DNA from: Cytophagales bacterium
GTDB taxonomy: Bacteria > Bacteroidota > Bacteroidia > Cytophagales > Cyclobacteriaceae
Length of the DNA stretch: 64,000 nucleotides
Reading direction: 5' to 3'
Assembly: GCA_020403045.1 (NCBI GenBank)
Contig: JADBYK010000038.1
Span: forward strand, 24,529-88,528
Shown here: positions 7,403 to 16,901 of the stretch, piece by piece
Layout of the letters: every line of letters starts with the position of its first letter
How positions within the stretch are numbered: position 1 is the first letter of the stretch
Made by a program: the position numbers and the translations under genes
Notes under the pieces: generated by a model
What the model was told of the DNA's origin: nothing
Database searches by the model: none
Seen by the model: the letters and a program-made list of their open reading frames with translations, nothing else

Positions 7403-10400
7403 TTATTCTTTCGTACCCATTCTTTTAAAATATTCATTTACCTCCTTCTTGTAGTAGGGAAACAGCTTAGGAGGCACTGTTTTCAACAATTCTAGTTCTT
7501 TTTCTTTTAATCTTAAATATTCCTCGAAAGCCCGTGGCATTTCCTGGCTATAATCTTTGGCTGTTTCCCCTTTACGTTCTTCTTCTTGATTTTGTTCACG
7601 CATTGATTTCTCGGCTTCCAGTAAACGTGTGATGATTTCGTTTTGCCTTCTTATCGTTTGCTCCGTAATCTGCTTGTTAACCAAATCCATTTCCGTTTGT
7701 TCCATTTTGCCGGGAATATCGCCACCCGGTATTTTACCACCCTCCTTTTTCATCTTCTCTTGCATTTCTTGCAATGCTCTTCTGATGCGTTCTTGCTCTG
7801 CGGCCATCCTTGCAAACTCTTCAGAAAGTTGCCGTCCTGATTTGCCGCCATTCTTGATTTCCTGCATTTGTTGGTTCAGCTGTTGTTGCAATTTTCCGAG
7901 ATTCGGCTGGCCTCCTTTTTTCTTTCCTTTTCCCTTGCCAGATCCGGGCTTGGCGTTGGCCATCATGTCCATCATCATGTCAAAGTGATCGTTCAACATC
8001 AAGGCAAGGTTGTTAATACTTGTCATTGAGAATTGCATCTCTGAGCTTGCGTTAGGCTTTCTCCTTTCTTTTACATTCACAGACGCCTTGTCCAAATGAT
8101 CATTTAGTTCGCCCACCTCCTTAGTGACAACAGAACCCATAAAAGGATCCTTCTTAGATAGTGCTAACAAGCTGTCTTCCAACACTTTAGCGTCATCTTT
8201 GATCTTTAATTGGTTCTGCGAAAGTTGAATATACTTGGGATCAGTCTGCTGTACTTGATTAAAATCTTTCATCACAGACTCCTGGTCAAACGACAGTTTT
8301 ATCAGCCCGTGCAGAATTTGGCGAAGACTTTCTAAATTAGCCATATCCATTTCCATCTCCATTGAACTCTGCATGCCCTCCAGCTTTTGCTGCATTTGCT
8401 TCATTTTGTCAATGGATTTCTTTTGTTGCTCTGCAGATTTTTTCGGCTTGCCTTGTTCCAATGATTCTTTGCTCTCCTCCTGTGACTTCTTTAGCTCTTC
8501 CGTATCCTGATCACTAGGCGTATCCTGAGATTCTTCTAACTCCTCGCCCATTTTTTCTAATTCGTCAATTGTTTTTTCAAACTTCTCTGTTTCCTTTTTT
8601 AACTCCTCCTGTTCTTGAGCTAACCCTTGTGCATCAGGCTTTTCATTCTCAGATCCTTCTTTTCCCTTTTCATTTTTATTGCCTTTTTCTTCCCCTGATT
8701 TATCGTCTTTTCCAGCGTTATTTTTTTCTGGTTCCTTTTTTTCTCCACTTAACTCCTGTGTTCTTTCAAGTAACTGCTCTTGTTTTTCCTTTTGTTGTTT
8801 CAGGTCGTCAATGGCTTGCTCTAGTTTGTAATCGTATTGCAACTGCTTGAAAAGTTCGAGTGTGCGCTCCAACTCTTTTTCCATGTTGATCTCTTTGCGC
8901 TCCATCTTGTCGAGGAGCTTTTGCATTTGCGATGGATCCGCATTTTGCTTTAGCAGTTTTTCCAATTCTTCAAAAAGTTTTTTGGTTTCGTCATCGAGCA
9001 ACTCATTCATGAGTTTCTGAATTTGTTCAGACTTTTCTTTTATCCGTTCGCTCTCTTCTGAGAACGACTCTTTCTTCTGTTCCAGCAAACTGTTTTCCTT
9101 TTGCAAATCTTTGATGGCCTGATCCAGTTTTTGTTTTTGTTCTACTAAATCCTCTAGCATCTTTTTGTCTTGCCAGTCAAGCGCTTGCTTTCCTTTCAGT
9201 TTTTCTTGCGCTTCGTCTATGGACCGCTTTAGATCTTTTGCTTTTTGAAGGCTTTGATCGATTTTATTTTGTGCGGCCTGCTGAGACTTTGAAACTTCCG
9301 CTTTTAATTCTTCCTCGCCCGGCAGAGAAAAGATATAGTCTGATGATCGGGTGGACTTTCTTCCATTGACGCCATCATTGTCCCACACTTGTAAATGGTA
9401 AGTAAGCTTGTCACCGGGTTGAAGCTGCAGCGAATCGACAGGCCATCGATAAAAAAAATTTTGCTGATTCTTCGTGGACACCAGAGGGATCAGAATCGTT
9501 TTAGGCGTTTGTGATCTGGAACCCTTAACTATCTCATAGTTTAGCCGAAGCTCTGTGATCCCATAATCATCACTCAAGGCACCACCCAACATAATGCTTT
9601 TGAATAATATTGAATCGCGCAAGTTGTCAACTACAATTTCTGGGCGCTGATCTTTTATCGTGTTAATTGAATACGAGATTTGATCTTTGTTTTTGCTCTT
9701 TTCATTTTCTAGCACAATCGTGTATTGATCAGGATCCTTCATATTCTTACTGAACTGAAAAGACTGATTATCTACCAAACGCATATCATTCTCAATGCCC
9801 GAAGATGCAAAGGCTAGAGTTGCTTTTGACGTACTCGATGTCCCCACTAGCCAACTCACTTTTGTTCCCTCCGGGATTTCTAAATTTCCAACATTCGTCA
9901 GGCGCTCAGGCGTTTTGCCTAGGTAGCGAGGGAAGAGCAGCTCAACATTGATCTTGATCAGTTCAGGCCGATTGATTAGCTGTATTTTATAAGGAGAAGA
10001 AAAGAAGCCCGAAGCTTCAAATTGCAAGTCGATTTCGCTCTGCACTTTTTCAAACAAATAAGAGAATTTCCCTGTTCCAAGCGATTCCATTCTCCATCGC
10101 TGTGAGCCAGAGACTATGTAGGCCGTTTCGGGAATAGCACTCCCTTCTATAGAAAGCCGGAGCGTAAAGTCCTCATTGAAAAAGGCAGTCAGGGATTCTT
10201 TTTCAACTGAGAAAGAGAAAGGAGCTTGTGGCGAGAACTCTTGATTGAATTGTACGATCCGTTGAGTGCTTTGGGTGAAAATGCCGCGGTCAATAACAAG
10301 AAGCAAAACGCACAGTGCCACAGGAGCAGCCAGGTATTTTAAGTATTTCGTGTTTGTCTTGAAGTCAATGGCTGATTCAAAAGAAATGTCTTTGAAGGTA

Positions 10401-10795
10401 TTTGCTTTTTGGAAGATACCAGCCTCTGCCAGCGCTCCAGCATTTTTTTCAGAAAGCTGCAATACGTTTAACAGCCGGTCTCCTATAGTAGGAAAGTAAT
10501 TGCCAATCAATTTTGCACTATCTTCTTCGCCCAAGCCTTTTTTGTAAAGCCACCAGGTCAAGGGTTCTTTTAAAAACTGAAAGAGACAAAACGCAACCAG
10601 ACCAAAAAAAGAGGCAAATATCAGAAAACGCGCCTCTCTGCCAAGCCACAGGTTGTATTCTAATAGCGCGGCTATCAAGAAATACCCCAGTACAAATGTT
10701 AATGTCAGCAAGCTACCTTTTAGAAAAAGGTTAGCGTAGTACTTTCGTTTGAAAGCGGCTACTCGCTGATGTATTTGGTTTATTCCCTCACTCAC
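7403..10795 (-). CDS. DUF4175 family membrane protein, giant coiled coil
   Basis: 1130 residues. Three hydrophobic segments are visible in the first 175 residues (about 22-45, 55-75, 150-170). A beta-rich region follows, then a very long charged coiled coil from about residue 490 to 800 rich in E, K and Q, and a low-complexity Lys/Gly/Gln/Met-rich tail. This matches the Bacteroidota DUF4175 family, which has no established function; I infer an envelope-anchored scaffold. It starts with GTG at 10795 and heads an operon with the RsbW-like ATPase and ybeY. The low-complexity Glu/Lys region makes reverse-strand ORFs appear by chance; these are not genes. Confidence 0.88.
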   Translation of the reverse strand: MSEGINQIHQRVAAFKRKYYANLFLKGSLLTLTFVLGYFLIAALLEYNLWLGREARFLIFASFFGLVAFCLFQFLKEPLTWWLYKKGLGEEDSAKLIGNYFPTIGDRLLNVLQLSEKNAGALAEAGIFQKANTFKDISFESAIDFKTNTKYLKYLAAPVALCVLLLVIDRGIFTQSTQRIVQFNQEFSPQAPFSFSVEKESLTAFFNEDFTLRLSIEGSAIPETAYIVSGSQRWRMESLGTGKFSYLFEKVQSEIDLQFEASGFFSSPYKIQLINRPELIKINVELLFPRYLGKTPERLTNVGNLEIPEGTKVSWLVGTSSTSKATLAFASSGIENDMRLVDNQSFQFSKNMKDPDQYTIVLENEKSKNKDQISYSINTIKDQRPEIVVDNLRDSILFKSIMLGGALSDDYGITELRLNYEIVKGSRSQTPKTILIPLVSTKNQQNFFYRWPVDSLQLQPGDKLTYHLQVWDNDGVNGRKSTRSSDYIFSLPGEEELKAEVSKSQQAAQNKIDQSLQKAKDLKRSIDEAQEKLKGKQALDWQDKKMLEDLVEQKQKLDQAIKDLQKENSLLEQKKESFSEESERIKEKSEQIQKLMNELLDDETKKLFEELEKLLKQNADPSQMQKLLDKMERKEINMEKELERTLELFKQLQYDYKLEQAIDDLKQQKEKQEQLLERTQELSGEKKEPEKNNAGKDDKSGEEKGNKNEKGKEGSENEKPDAQGLAQEQEELKKETEKFEKTIDELEKMGEELEESQDTPSDQDTEELKKSQEESKESLEQGKPKKSAEQQKKSIDKMKQMQQKLEGMQSSMEMEMDMANLESLRQILHGLIKLSFDQESVMKDFNQVQQTDPKYIQLSQNQLKIKDDAKVLEDSLLALSKKDPFMGSVVTKEVGELNDHLDKASVNVKERRKPNASSEMQFSMTSINNLALMLNDHFDMMMDMMANAKPGSGKGKGKKKGGQPNLGKLQQQLNQQMQEIKNGGKSGRQLSEEFARMAAEQERIRRALQEMQEKMKKEGGKIPGGDIPGKMEQTEMDLVNKQITEQTIRRQNEIITRLLEAEKSMREQNQEEERKGETAKDYSQEMPRAFEEYLRLKEKELELLKTVPPKLFPYYKKEVNEYFKRMGTKE

Positions 10796-10915
10796 AATAC
10801 CTGAAACGCGTTGACCGGAAAGATAGTTTTAATCCACCAAGATAGGGAGCGAGTTACATTATTTCAACATTTTGATCAGCACCAGCCAACCGTTGAAATT
10901 TCAAAGCGCTATTTG

Positions 10916-11311
10916 TCAGTTCTCTGGGTTGTCAGATCCTTCGCTCGCCACGGAAATCCTCCACCCATACTCCCTTTCAAAATACTCGATCACATGCATC
11001 TTCAACAACTTCTCTTGTTCGAGCATATCGAAATGAGGAAGCTTTTTTACAAGTTTCCAATGTGGCCAACCGTCCTTGTCAAGTCCTTCCAGTTCATAGT
11101 AGCCAGCCAGGCTCAGCACTTTGCAGATAGCAATGTGCATCAGATCCTGCTTTTCTTCCTTCTCAAACCGCTTGGCCCCGCGCCCCAGTTCCTGCACACC
11201 CACCAAGAACAGAACCTCATTCAGGTCTTTTGGCTTTTTATCAATCTGTTTTTCTATCTCCAGTAGTAGACGGTTCCACTGCCTGTCTAAATCTAAATCG
11301 CGCTTAAACAT
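10916..11311 (-). CDS. Conserved hypothetical protein
   Basis: About 131 residues from the ATG at 11311, which I prefer to an in-frame start at 11368 because 11311 lies 1 bp after the stop of the upstream gene and avoids a 56-bp overlap. The protein begins FKRDLDLDRQWNRLL and is mainly helical, with no signal peptide and no known motif. VLFLVGVQELGRGAKRFEKEE is a conserved-looking helix. It is likely cytoplasmic and co-transcribed with the carboxymuconolactone decarboxylase-like gene. Function unknown. Confidence 0.75.
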   Translation of the reverse strand: MFKRDLDLDRQWNRLLLEIEKQIDKKPKDLNEVLFLVGVQELGRGAKRFEKEEKQDLMHIAICKVLSLAGYYELEGLDKDGWPHWKLVKKLPHFDMLEQEKLLKMHVIEYFEREYGWRISVASEGSDNPEN

Positions 11312-11312
11312 G

Positions 11313-11651
11313 TCATTTCGAAAGTTCGTCCCAATATTCAAACGCCCTGCGCAGGTGAGGAACCACAATTGTTCCGCCTACGAGTGTCGCCACACCCATT
11401 GCTTCATGCACTTCGGCTGTGGTAAAACCCACTTCTTTGCACTTGCCCAAATGATATTTTACACAATCATCGCAGCGGAGGACCAGTGAACAAGTAAGCC
11501 CAATCAGTTCTTTTGATTTTACATCTAACACGCCCGCCTGGTAGGCGTTTGTGTCCAGGTTAAAAATTCGTTTTATGATCAGGTTGTCGGCTTCCATGAT
11601 CTTTTCGTTCATCTGGCTGCGATACGCGTTGAATTGTTCTACAAGACTCAT
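11313..11651 (-). CDS. Carboxymuconolactone decarboxylase (AhpD-like) family protein
   Basis: 112 residues from the ATG at 11651, chosen because the family usually starts at MSLVEQFNAYRSQMNEK; an in-frame start at 11702 would add 17 residues. The AhpD-like redox motif CDDC followed by VKYH is visible near residues 58-64, and VHEAMGVATLVGGTIVVPHLRRAFEY is typical of the fold. Members act in peroxide defence as alkylhydroperoxidases or in small-molecule decarboxylation; the intact CxxC favours the redox role. The downstream hypothetical gene starts 1 bp after the stop. Confidence 0.88.
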   Translation of the reverse strand: MSLVEQFNAYRSQMNEKIMEADNLIIKRIFNLDTNAYQAGVLDVKSKELIGLTCSLVLRCDDCVKYHLGKCKEVGFTTAEVHEAMGVATLVGGTIVVPHLRRAFEYWDELSK

Positions 11652-11842
11652 AAGTGATGGATTGAAATTTGCCTGTAAAAGTAAGGACTTATCAACGGGC
11701 ACAAAAATGCTATTGGGGTAGACGCTTGGCCACGTTAAACCATTCCAAAACGTATTCCCCCCGCTTTTTTAACAGCCTGAATTATTCGTAAAACAATCAA
11801 ATTACCGAATTTTTTGTAGTTTCACCTTTCAAATAAGAGGCT

Positions 11843-12694
11843 ATGAAATTTAGTTATGCGCTGATTGCGGGATTTTTAGTATGGTGTCTGATTGCTTCGC
11901 AATGGTATTTGTTAGGCGTAAAAGGACTCCCCACAGATCCAGGCCGTTTTAATTCCACCCAAATGACGATGGCAATAGCAGAAATTTTAACCATGCTGCT
12001 GGTGGCAACCTTAATTGGTTTTGGTATTGCCTGGTTTTTGAGGCAGGCATCAATAGAAAAAAGCCAACGCACTCAGTCATTATTGCTACAGCAGTATAAC
12101 GAGTTGACCCAACAGGCAGCTTCTTACAAAGAGCAAGCGGAGAAAGCAGAGCAAAAACTGGCAAGAGCTCAGCAGACCTTTAAAGCAGATTTTCAACAGC
12201 TCAGTTTGGAAAAGGAAAAGTTGAATGCCGAGCTGGAACCAGAAAGAAAGGAAGCAACACGAATGCGAGAGGAGCTACAGGTGCTGCGACCTAAAGTTCA
12301 GCTAGCCGACATTGAGCTTGGGCGTATCGCGTTTCAAATGAAACAATTGGAGAACCAGCTAGCTGAAGAAAAGGAGAGTAAACAAAAACTTGCTGCTGAA
12401 CTCGAAGAAGCTAAGTTATCAAAGGAGCCAAAACGACAACCCGTTGAGCCTGCATTTTTAGGGCACGCTAAGTTTACCGAAAAGCAGAAGGATAACCTGA
12501 AAATGATTTCCGGGATAGGACCTGTACTAGAACAGAAGTTAAATGCACTGGGCATTTACACATTTCGACAGATCAGCGAATTCACTCCCCAGGCTATCGA
12601 GCATGTTACTTCTTCCATCAAGTTTTTTCCAGATCGAATAGGAAGAGACAATTGGATTGGCCAGGCGGCAGCACTGGCTAGACATAGAAAGTAA
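11843..12694 (+). CDS. Membrane-anchored coiled-coil protein with helix-hairpin-helix-like C-terminus
   Basis: 283 residues. Two transmembrane helices are visible at about 5-25 and 48-68. A charged coiled coil runs from about 75 to 200. The C-terminal 65 residues contain DNLKMISGIGPVLEQKLNAL and FFPDRIGRDNWIGQAA, the fingerprint of the helix-hairpin-helix 5'-nuclease-like domain found at the end of many Bacteroidota and alphaproteobacterial membrane proteins. The function is unknown; nucleic-acid or protein binding by the tail is an inference. It converges on the next gene 16 bp away. Confidence 0.82.
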   Translation: MKFSYALIAGFLVWCLIASQWYLLGVKGLPTDPGRFNSTQMTMAIAEILTMLLVATLIGFGIAWFLRQASIEKSQRTQSLLLQQYNELTQQAASYKEQAEKAEQKLARAQQTFKADFQQLSLEKEKLNAELEPERKEATRMREELQVLRPKVQLADIELGRIAFQMKQLENQLAEEKESKQKLAAELEEAKLSKEPKRQPVEPAFLGHAKFTEKQKDNLKMISGIGPVLEQKLNALGIYTFRQISEFTPQAIEHVTSSIKFFPDRIGRDNWIGQAAALARHRK

Positions 12695-12710
12695 GCCAAC
12701 ATAAAAAGAC

Positions 12711-13496
12711 CTAGCAGATAAATTCGAAGATCAATTGATTAACCACATCGGGTTGCTCGATGCAGGCACTATGCCCGGCTTTTGAAATCAACGTGAACTT
12801 AGAATTTGAAATTGCCTGATGAATTCGTTTGGCCTTGGCAGGAGTAGTTGCAACATCTTCATCGCCCACCGCAACTAGCGTTTTAATGTTGATATTTGAA
12901 AGCTCTTCATAAATTCCGTTTCGATGAATGACCCCTTCCACCGCTTTGGTTATGTTTTTCGGGTGGCTTTCTATAGTAGTCTTCCACATCTCAAGAGTTG
13001 ATTTCTTAGAGGGGTCTAACAGCGAAGATTTTCCAAATAGTATGCTGACTACTTTTTTGCTTACCAACTTAGCGCCACCCCATCCAAACAGCCGATTCAG
13101 CAAAATGTATTTTATTTTGTTAGGCTCAGGATCGGCAGAGGTATCTAGCAACACAAGGCTTTTCAGCAAATGCGGCTTCCGTGCCGCCAATCGCATCCCC
13201 ACAAACCCACCCATACTGAGCCCAACAAAATGTACGGGCTTACCCGGACTCAATGTTTCAATTAAAGTGGCCGCATCTTCGTAGAGGGCGTCCATATCCA
13301 GACTCCCGATTGACTCGCTTTGCCCCTGCCCCCTGTGGTCATAGGCAATGCAACAAAATTTATTTTTGAAATAATCAATTTGTGCATCCCACATGTGATG
13401 GTTGAAAAGAAGCCCGTGTGAGAACACGATGGTTTCGTCTCCTTCACCCAAGCGTTCAAAACAGATGTGTGCTCCGTTGATCAGTTGAGTTGGCAT
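12711..13496 (-). CDS. Alpha/beta hydrolase
   Basis: 261 residues from the ATG at 13496, where family similarity (PTQLINGAHICFE) begins; an earlier ATG at 13541 would overlap the upstream YceI gene by 14 bp. The nucleophile elbow GLSMGG is near residue 92, the oxyanion region is FSHGLLFNHHMWD, and the catalytic His is in SKAGHSACIEQPD near the C-terminus. It resembles 3-oxoadipate enol-lactonase-type hydrolases, but the substrate cannot be inferred. Confidence 0.88.
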   Translation of the reverse strand: MPTQLINGAHICFERLGEGDETIVFSHGLLFNHHMWDAQIDYFKNKFCCIAYDHRGQGQSESIGSLDMDALYEDAATLIETLSPGKPVHFVGLSMGGFVGMRLAARKPHLLKSLVLLDTSADPEPNKIKYILLNRLFGWGGAKLVSKKVVSILFGKSSLLDPSKKSTLEMWKTTIESHPKNITKAVEGVIHRNGIYEELSNINIKTLVAVGDEDVATTPAKAKRIHQAISNSKFTLISKAGHSACIEQPDVVNQLIFEFIC

Positions 13497-13527
13497 GGCA
13501 TTTTTAGTTTGGGTAATTCCAGGTGTT

Positions 13528-14133
13528 TTAATAGTCATCATCCAGTTTGAGCACTAAATGAAAGCTCACATTTAAGGTTTGATCCACCTTTACCAGACCC
13601 ATCATTCGGGTTGGTGTTTCCAGATTGAAGTCAGAGAATAGAAAATCTCGGCCTCCTGTTAAATGGATGAGGCCCGAAGGTTTTGGTTCTATTGCACAAT
13701 CCATTTCAAAAACCTTTGTTACACCACTGATTGAAATCTTAACAATACCACGGAAAACCTCTTTGGGTTTTTTGTAAGAAGGATTTCTTTCAAAGGAGAT
13801 AAAATCAATAACAATATTGGGATAAGTTTTTGAATTAATTGTTTTGCGGAAATCAGTGGTCATCATGGCCATGCCACAGTCGAAACTAGTAGCATCAAGA
13901 GAAACCGCTCCTTTCACAAATACCGGACGAATATTCTGCCCACCCTCCTGAAGTACCAGCGTATCTTTTCCAATGTATTTTGGGATGGCACATCGAAAGG
14001 AATTGACATTTGTCTTTCCGTTGATGATCAATTTGCTCTCCGGAAGTACAATTAAGCGATGAACAAGAAAACCATCATGCACACGCATTCCGAGAGAGAG
14101 AAGTGATACCGAGATGACAAGTGCTTTAATCAT
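13528..14133 (-). CDS. YceI family protein
   Basis: 201 residues with an N-terminal hydrophobic signal-like segment. YceI proteins are periplasmic lipocalin-like barrels that bind isoprenoid or polyisoprenoid lipids. The core features GAVSLDATSFDCGMAMMTTDF and KISISGVTKVFEMDCAI are visible. It is divergent from the second YceI protein at 15611. The downstream hydrolase gene may overlap its stop by up to 14 bp, suggesting co-transcription. Confidence 0.8.
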   Translation of the reverse strand: MIKALVISVSLLSLGMRVHDGFLVHRLIVLPESKLIINGKTNVNSFRCAIPKYIGKDTLVLQEGGQNIRPVFVKGAVSLDATSFDCGMAMMTTDFRKTINSKTYPNIVIDFISFERNPSYKKPKEVFRGIVKISISGVTKVFEMDCAIEPKPSGLIHLTGGRDFLFSDFNLETPTRMMGLVKVDQTLNVSFHLVLKLDDDY

Positions 14134-14150
14134 TTGTACCTAAAGATAGA

Positions 14151-14193
14151 AAAACAGAGCAAAAAAAACCGGCCAACCCAAAGGGTCGGCCGG
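14151..14193 (-). terminator. Rho-independent terminator after the porin-like gene
   Basis: A strong stem at 14169-14193 (CCGGCC-A-ACCC, loop AAA, GGGT-C-GGCCGG, one mismatch) is followed on the minus strand by a run of T residues (A-run 14161-14168 on the plus strand). It lies about 25 bp past the stop at 14216. Confidence 0.85.
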
Positions 14194-14215
14194 ATAAGTA
14201 AAACAAGCACCAAAA

Positions 14216-15571
14216 TTAGAAACTGATTGCTCCCTGGATAACAAATCCATCAAACTTGCCATTATAGAAGCGGTTGTTCGCTCCGGTAGCCAGAAAACCA
14301 CCGTAGTTCTGTGTTACATATTCGCCTTTTAACAGAATGCTTGGAGTAATAAACCAACCCGCGCCAATTGAAGTACGGTCGATCGTTACGTCAGTACGAG
14401 TTCCGCGTACAGTAGCGGAATAGCCTTCGGCAATAGTAGCTGCTACGGTTATGTAGCGAGCGCCAACATAAAACTGTTCAGTTTTTCCGAAGCGGTATAG
14501 TGCTTCAATAGCTGTTTGTGTGGCTATGCGATCAGGTTCTTTAGAATAAGCAGTTACTCCTTCTCCGTTTTCCAACGAACTTAATCCACTAGCCGACTCA
14601 AATGTTCCAAAAACTTCCAGACCACTGAATTTCACGAATGGGTTTATTACGAACGCGGTAAGGTTATCGCGGAACCCCGGGTTAAACCGACCTGAAAAAG
14701 CATTTCCGGTAAGCGTAACGGGAGCATTTTCCATTACATACTGATAGTTAGAGCCTGCACGGTCACCACCAAAAAGTGTGTTGCTGGCAGATGACGAGGT
14801 GGTAACAACTGAACCGGTAAGTCTTACGCGTAGGTTTTCTTTTAATTGTTTATCAAACCCAACTTTTCCATAAAAGGAGGGCGCACGTTTTGCGCCAGCG
14901 GGTGTGGATGGAGCTGCCACGTTACCTTGTATTTCACCATCTGTATAACCACCCATTACAAAAAGGCCATCTTTTTTCCAGTATAGCTCGGCACCAATTT
15001 CTGTTGTAAAGGCATCCATGATATTGTTTTCAATCCAAGGGTTCCATAGTGTGTGGCCACCATCGCTTCTGCGGAAGTGCGCATCACCATAATTCACTTC
15101 CATATGACCTACTTTCAAAGTCAGGTTTTTCCAAAGTTTATCAAAGAATTCGCTCTTCATAAAGCCTACTTTGTCAATTTGCAGATAGCCACCTTTTACC
15201 CAAAATTCATTGTGGTGGTGAGACGACATGTATGACACCAAGTTCAAGCTTACACCATCATACAATTGCACATCAATGTTAAAGTTTGCTTGGGCAAGTG
15301 GAAAGCCACCTCCCATTTCATACAACTGCGGAGTGGCCAAACCGTTGCTGTGATTAAGGCTTTGATAGCCCTGTGTAAAGCCTGCGCCAAAACGAATTTT
15401 TAGACCATCGTAGGGAATGGTATCTGTCTTCGTGGTTTCAAATACGTTAATGCCACGTTTATCATAATTCCTGAAATACTGAATCGCTGGCTGACCTTGT
15501 GCCCATAGCCCCAGTGAACTAAAGAGCAACAAGGCTGTCAACCCATTTGCAAAAAGTGATCTTGTTTTCAT
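14216..15571 (-). CDS. Porin-like outer-membrane beta-barrel protein
   Basis: 451 residues from the ATG at 15571 (KTRSLFANGLTALLL), chosen because it gives a clean signal peptide ending SLGLWAQ; an upstream start would add 10 unlikely residues. The mature protein is rich in alternating hydrophobic strands and aromatic residues and ends in GFVIQGAISF, a typical outer-membrane barrel terminus. No plug domain is visible. The role is probably a channel or surface barrel. It lies 39 bp after a YceI gene and is closed by a strong terminator, so the two likely form an operon. Confidence 0.8.
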   Translation of the reverse strand: MKTRSLFANGLTALLLFSSLGLWAQGQPAIQYFRNYDKRGINVFETTKTDTIPYDGLKIRFGAGFTQGYQSLNHSNGLATPQLYEMGGGFPLAQANFNIDVQLYDGVSLNLVSYMSSHHHNEFWVKGGYLQIDKVGFMKSEFFDKLWKNLTLKVGHMEVNYGDAHFRRSDGGHTLWNPWIENNIMDAFTTEIGAELYWKKDGLFVMGGYTDGEIQGNVAAPSTPAGAKRAPSFYGKVGFDKQLKENLRVRLTGSVVTTSSSASNTLFGGDRAGSNYQYVMENAPVTLTGNAFSGRFNPGFRDNLTAFVINPFVKFSGLEVFGTFESASGLSSLENGEGVTAYSKEPDRIATQTAIEALYRFGKTEQFYVGARYITVAATIAEGYSATVRGTRTDVTIDRTSIGAGWFITPSILLKGEYVTQNYGGFLATGANNRFYNGKFDGFVIQGAISF

Positions 15572-15610
15572 AATAATTGTTTTTTGGTTATACATATACA
15601 TTTTACTTTA

Positions 15611-16192
15611 CTAATTCTTGACTGCTGTTAAATCGATGTTAAAACTGATGGTGATTTCATCACCTGTTTTTACTGTACCAAACATGAATGAAGGTGCCTC
15701 CACCTGAAAATCACTCATCTTCATTTTTTTGCTTCCGGTACATCGAAGTGTTTTTTCTTTTGGTTGGCAGGTAGCGTCCAGACTGATTGATTTCGTTACT
15801 CCTGCGATTGTGAGGCTACCATTGCATTGGAAGACATTACTATTTGTGGTGGCCGAGGTAAGCGTAAAGCCAATCGCTTTAAACTTATCTGCCTTTAAAG
15901 CAGAGTAAGCATTTTTGTCCATCGCCTTGTGAGCACTCTTAAGACTCTCACTGGGAACAGATACACCCAGTGATTTAAGCTCGGTGGGAGCACCCTTCTC
16001 ATCCATCTGAAAAGAGGCTTGCACGCCCGCCTGAAGTGAGGTCATCGTCCACTCGTGTAATGTGGAGGTACCGGCTATAGTTATATAAGAACCATCTGCC
16101 TGTTTGAAGTTGGTCTGTGCCCTAAGCGTGAAACTCAGAGCTATGAAACCTAGGATGAGTGCTAAATTTTTAGTGCTTTTAGAAAATTCCAT
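15611..16192 (-). CDS. YceI family protein
   Basis: 193 residues from the ATG at 16192 (EFSKSTKNLALILGF); the signal peptide ends FTLRAQ. YceI features include YITIAGTSTLHEWTMTS, the ALKADKFKAIGFTLTSA segment and GSLTIAGVTKSISLDATCQ. It is expected to be periplasmic and lipid-binding. It precedes the porin-like gene and is divergent from a MarR regulator gene with about 195 bp between them, so MarR control of the pair is possible. Confidence 0.88.
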   Translation of the reverse strand: MEFSKSTKNLALILGFIALSFTLRAQTNFKQADGSYITIAGTSTLHEWTMTSLQAGVQASFQMDEKGAPTELKSLGVSVPSESLKSAHKAMDKNAYSALKADKFKAIGFTLTSATTNSNVFQCNGSLTIAGVTKSISLDATCQPKEKTLRCTGSKKMKMSDFQVEAPSFMFGTVKTGDEITISFNIDLTAVKN

Positions 16193-16308
16193 TTGGGTTT
16201 GTGTTTGTTTGCTCAAAAGTGGCAGAAGGTTTATCATAAGAAGATGACTTTTTCTTCCCATTTCGATGATTTTTGGCAGTTATCGCGATGTCAGCCGTCA
16301 TGTTGGCG

Positions 16309-16318
16309 GGTTTGTAAA
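16309..16318. promoter_or_regulatory. Possible MarR operator half-palindrome
   Basis: The word GTTTGTAAAC, with 4-bp inverted arms, lies in the divergent spacer between the YceI gene and the MarR gene. MarR proteins bind short palindromes at such sites. The call rests only on position and symmetry. Confidence 0.25.
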
Positions 16319-16372
16319 CAGGCAAACAAAAAATATTTCAGAAAATACTCGGCATGCAGAATAATTTTTTTA

Positions 16373-16380
16373 TACCTTCG
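16373..16380 (+). promoter_or_regulatory. Bacteroidota-type -7 box (TACCTTCG) for marR
   Basis: TACCTTCG differs by one base from the Bacteroidota -7 consensus TAnnTTTG and lies exactly 7 nt before the TTG start at 16388. The transcript would have almost no leader. No clear -33 TTTG is visible. Confidence 0.5.
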
Positions 16381-16387
16381 TAACAGA

Positions 16388-16840
16388 TTGAAAAGAGAAG
16401 AAACCATAGACTATCACATTAAAACTGCGTGGCATGCCATCGCGCGCATGTACAATCAGCAGGCTATGAAGTATGATGGTACGATGTCGATTGGTTATGC
16501 GTTGCTAAATATTTCTTCGGAAGAAGGGACAGCTGCGATGAAGATTGGGCCATTGATGGGATTGGAGCCAAGAAGCCTTACTCGGCTCCTGCAATCCATG
16601 GAAGAGAAGGGACTGATCTTTAGACAAGTCGACAAAAACGATAAGCGTTCCGTAAAAGTCTTGTTGACAAAGGAGGGGAAGAAGATGAAAGAGAAATCGC
16701 GGGAAACCGTCTTACGATTTAATGAAGCAGTTCGGGAAGAAATTTCTACACAAAAACTAAATGTGTTTTTTGATGTGGTACAGAGTATTAATCAGTTAGT
16801 TGAAAAGAACAGTATTTACGAAACCAAATTAGTCAATTAG
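16388..16840 (+). CDS. MarR family transcriptional regulator
   Basis: 150 residues from a TTG start at 16388. The family begins (M)KREETIDYHIK, and no ATG or GTG fits; the open frame extends further upstream but is unrelated in character. The winged-helix core includes MKIGPLMGLEPRSLTRLLQSMEEKGLI and a wing VDKNDKRSVKVLLTKEGK. MarR proteins are ligand-responsive dimeric repressors. It sits immediately upstream of the beta-oxidation genes and probably regulates them and/or the divergent YceI-porin pair. Confidence 0.85.
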   Translation: MKREETIDYHIKTAWHAIARMYNQQAMKYDGTMSIGYALLNISSEEGTAAMKIGPLMGLEPRSLTRLLQSMEEKGLIFRQVDKNDKRSVKVLLTKEGKKMKEKSRETVLRFNEAVREEISTQKLNVFFDVVQSINQLVEKNSIYETKLVN

Positions 16841-16901
16841 CCAATTCGATGATTTGTCAATCGGCACTTCAACGAATCAGCACATCAACAAATTAAGAGT
16901 T
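16841..16901. repeat. Degenerate short tandem repeats between marR and the hydroxyacyl-CoA dehydrogenase gene
   Basis: The 61-bp spacer is made of loose repeats. On the minus strand two 16-mers, TTGATGTGCTGATTCG and TTGAAGTGCCGATTGA, lie side by side (about 12 of 16 identical), followed by CAATT/AATTG words. No gene. It is similar in style, but not sequence, to the other spacers of this operon. Confidence 0.5.
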